From a virus, in IMG/VR virus record IMGVR_UViG_3300030117_003124, positions 1 to 48,382 of that record: a stretch of 48,382 nt of DNA, one strand, 5' to 3'. Numbering within the stretch: position 1 is the first letter of the stretch; every line of letters begins with the position of its first letter. A program made the position numbers and the translations under genes. This document shows positions 46,953 to 48,382 of the stretch, one piece after another. The notes beneath the pieces are model-generated. The model saw only the letters and a list, made by a program, of their open reading frames with translations. It did not search any database and was not told where the DNA came from.

Positions 46953-47494
46953 TAAAATGGCATTCCATCGTTTGATGGTTTAGCTGCTTTTAACATTTCA
47001 GCTCTTAAGTCAGATACTTCTTCTGCTCCATATCCAATAAAATCTTTAGGATATCCAGCTTCTACTGACTTTTCAAATTCAGCTCTTAAGTCTTCATGTC
47101 CGTTTACATTACCGACTCTTTGCCAAATTTGTTTTTTGTATTTACCATTTGAAAGATAATTAATAACTGCAATTTCTTTACCAATCAATGGTGTTAAATC
47201 TACTTCACCAGCATCTGATACATTAATATCTGTACCTGTGTTTACGTAAAGTAAATTTAAATTATCAGGGTATTTTAGTTCTGTAACTACACCTGCTGTG
47301 TCTTTTTCAAAATTCTGATTTACAAATAAATTATAATTGTATCCATTGCTGGTATCAGTCAATTTCAAATGTACACTTGCATCATGATAAGGTGATGTAA
47401 CTTGTTCTGCACTATCAATAGTAACATTGTTTACAAAATAGTTTTTCTTTTCACCTGATGATGTATTAGGTTTTCTTGTACCTGTTATAGCCAT
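46952..47494 (-). CDS. SSB-like ssDNA-binding protein
   Basis: 180 residues. A beta-rich N-terminal domain (KKNYFVNNVTIDSAEQVTSPYHDASVHLKLTD ... IGKEIAVINYLSNGKYKKQIWQRVG) with OB-fold-like strand order, then a disordered acidic linker ending NDGMPF, the acidic-hydrophobic tail by which SSB recruits partners (compare the DDDIPF of bacterial SSB). Located between the annealing protein and the primase-helicase. Abuts both neighbours by one base overlap. Confidence 0.6.
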   Translation of the reverse strand: MAITGTRKPNTSSGEKKNYFVNNVTIDSAEQVTSPYHDASVHLKLTDTSNGYNYNLFVNQNFEKDTAGVVTELKYPDNLNLLYVNTGTDINVSDAGEVDLTPLIGKEIAVINYLSNGKYKKQIWQRVGNVNGHEDLRAEFEKSVEAGYPKDFIGYGAEEVSDLRAEMLKAAKPSNDGMPF

Positions 47495-48063
47495 TATTTA
47501 GCCTCTTTCTGTTTAGGGATTAACGATTCAAAGTATTCTGTACTTTGACTTACTTTAAGTTTTGTATCAAAGAATCCAGCTTGTCGTTTCTGTTTGTATC
47601 TAAGATGGTCCTCTTCTGGAAGTTTGCCTGCTTCAGTAGCTAATCTTGCTGCTTTATCCATAGCTTCTAATGATTTAATAGTTGGATTAATAGCTTTTTG
47701 TTTAGCTTTAGCATTTTCTACTTCTTCTTTACTTGCTATTGCAAAGTCACCACCAAATCCTGCAAATGCTAATGCACGACCTACTGCTGATGTTTCACAA
47801 TTTTCTAGTGCTGATGTTTTGTTTACAAAGCCTGTATTATCACGTTCAGCTGCTAGACCCATGTAATACCATTCTGGTTGTTGCATAGGATTTGGTCTTA
47901 CTATTGCTTGTACAACATATTCATTGCAAGTCTCACCTGTAGGTGTATCTACGATTTGATTTACACTGATTAGTTTTGATTCAATAGTTGATTCTGGAAA
48001 CTCATCTGCGAATGCGATAAGTCTATCTTTTACTTCGGTATATTCTTTACCTTTGAATTTCAT
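47494..48063 (-). CDS. ERF-like single-strand annealing protein
   Basis: 189 residues. An N-terminal alpha-beta domain ends in ALENCETSAVGRALAFAGFGGDFAIASKEEVENA; the E-x-x-ETSA-(V/I)-GRALA-x-x-GFG signature belongs to the ERF/Rad52-like phage recombinases, which anneal complementary ssDNA. C-terminal third is basic and disordered (YKQKRQAGFF, SLIPKQKEAK). AAGGAG ribosome site upstream of the ATG at 48063 and a T-rich motif further up (48101-48128). First gene of the replication operon. Confidence 0.7.
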   Translation of the reverse strand: MKFKGKEYTEVKDRLIAFADEFPESTIESKLISVNQIVDTPTGETCNEYVVQAIVRPNPMQQPEWYYMGLAAERDNTGFVNKTSALENCETSAVGRALAFAGFGGDFAIASKEEVENAKAKQKAINPTIKSLEAMDKAARLATEAGKLPEEDHLRYKQKRQAGFFDTKLKVSQSTEYFESLIPKQKEAK

Positions 48064-48100
48064 ATTATATTTCTCCTTATATTGAATTTCAATTTATCAC

Positions 48101-48155
48101 AAAAAAAATAAAAATCAAAGAGAAAAGAAACACGAATAGTGTTTCGATTCTCTTT
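48101..48155 (-). promoter_or_regulatory. T-rich motif, copy 5, with overlapping hairpin
   Basis: Plus-strand 48101-48128 is eight A's followed by TAAAAATCAAAGAGAAAAGA, a diverged relative of the copies at 6605 and 7077. It overlaps a strong hairpin (48117-48155): AAAGAGAA, aa, GAAACAC, loop gaata, GTGTTTC, ga, TTCTCTTT, i.e. 8 bp, a 2x2 internal loop and 7 bp. In the minus-strand sense it lies about 40 bases before the replication operon. Likely the operon promoter. Confidence 0.5.
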
Positions 48156-48166
48156 AACCGAAGAAA

Positions 48167-48188
48167 ACACACTTAAACATTAAGTGTG
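48167..48188 (-). terminator. Intrinsic terminator
   Basis: ACACACTTA (48167-48175) and TAAGTGTGT (48180-48188) form a 9-bp stem with a 4-nt loop; on the minus strand it is followed by TTTTCTTC, and the stop codon of the 48173 gene lies inside the stem. It ends the circle-spanning operon just before the replication promoter. Its core ACACTTAA recurs in the hairpin at 7831. Confidence 0.6.
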
Positions 48189-48367
48189 TCTTCATTTTTT
48201 TGTTCATCCCAAGTGAAGTCAGAATATAGATAATCTAAATCCCAACTTCTTATCATTGTGTTTGCTCTCCATGTAGCATACACATAGTAAGTCCATTCAC
48301 TTACTAACTTAGGTTCTAAGTAATACTTGCGTTGCTCTTCTACTTCAAAGCCTTCAATTCGTTTCAT
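48173..48367 (-). CDS. Small phage protein, C-terminal part (continues at the left end)
   Basis: Reads MKRIEGFEVEEQRKYYLEPK ... FTWDEQKNEDTLNV. The sequence from 48284 on duplicates 1-98, so the true gene begins at 141 on the left end and this is its C-terminal portion (83 residues in all). Internal Met at 48367 is not the preferred start because the upstream ribosome site is found only in the left copy. Function unknown; aromatic-rich (SEWTYYVYATWRANTMIRSWDLDYLYSDFTW). Confidence 0.6.
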   Translation of the reverse strand: MKRIEGFEVEEQRKYYLEPKLVSEWTYYVYATWRANTMIRSWDLDYLYSDFTWDEQKNEDTLNV

Positions 48368-48381
48368 AACAAATTGTCTAG
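48284..48381. repeat. Terminal direct repeat, right copy
   Basis: Identical to bases 1-98. Marks circular closure of the assembled genome; the last base of the window (48382) does not match position 99. Confidence 0.85.
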
Positions 48382-48382
48382 G

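Overview
The window is a complete or near-complete, circularly closed genome of a short-tailed (podovirus-type) Caudoviricetes phage. The first 98 bases recur exactly at the right end (48284-48381), so one genome unit is about 48.28 kb and one small gene is cut by the contig ends. The DNA is AT-rich, genes are tightly packed with ATGA/TAATG overlaps, and most starts have AGGAG-type ribosome binding sites. Several proteins (the small KSFKARHAKNI-type basic protein, S74 fibre, GELA-type fibre domain) are of kinds I associate with marine phages. The host cannot be named from the sequence. No integrase, lysogeny repressor, tRNA or CRISPR was seen.

Layout. (1) Plus strand, 7591-43546, is the late module: small subunit and large subunit terminase, P22-type portal, scaffold, major capsid protein, neck/connector genes, fibre genes including a 1697-residue S74-chaperoned fibre, a SAM methyltransferase, membrane/coiled-coil lysis-type proteins, a secreted thioredoxin-fold protein without CXXC, a run of tiny very basic proteins, a metallophosphoesterase, a tail nozzle-like protein, ejection-type internal proteins including a lytic transglycosylase-like one, and a giant 3613-residue protein. 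(2) Minus strand, 48063 down to 43639, is the replication module: ERF-like annealing protein, SSB-like protein, AEP primase fused to a DnaB-type helicase, PD-(D/E)XK nuclease and small genes. (3) Minus strand, 7053 down through position 1 and across the circle junction, is an early/accessory module of small genes, including a MazG-like pyrophosphohydrolase, two Cys-rich zinc-type proteins and several phage proteins of unknown function. The two strands diverge at about 7054-7590 and converge at about 43547-43638.

The most interesting system. The giant protein carries an RNA-polymerase double-psi beta-barrel signature: NRSP, then a GKG-HVTP stretch, then GADTDGD-AVAVY, in the order of the catalytic part of beta-prime (NRAP...HP...NADFDGD..AVH). 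No other RNA polymerase is visible, and the gene is the last one in the ejection-protein cluster. I infer a virion-packaged, injected RNA polymerase analogous in role to N4 vRNAP and in fold to the DPBB polymerase of crAss-like phages. Its possible templates are also visible. A 26-nt T-rich motif (minus-strand sense) occurs at five places, four with few mismatches, before minus-strand transcription units. The minus-strand intergenic gaps are filled with about a dozen inverted-repeat-bounded, structured blocks of 60-170 nt, one of them with the a-b-a'-b' order of a pseudoknot. There are also repeated mini-hairpins of 7-bp stems and 3-nt loops, reminiscent of N4 hairpin promoters. Whether these are promoters, RNAs or processing/termination signals is not decided by sequence alone.
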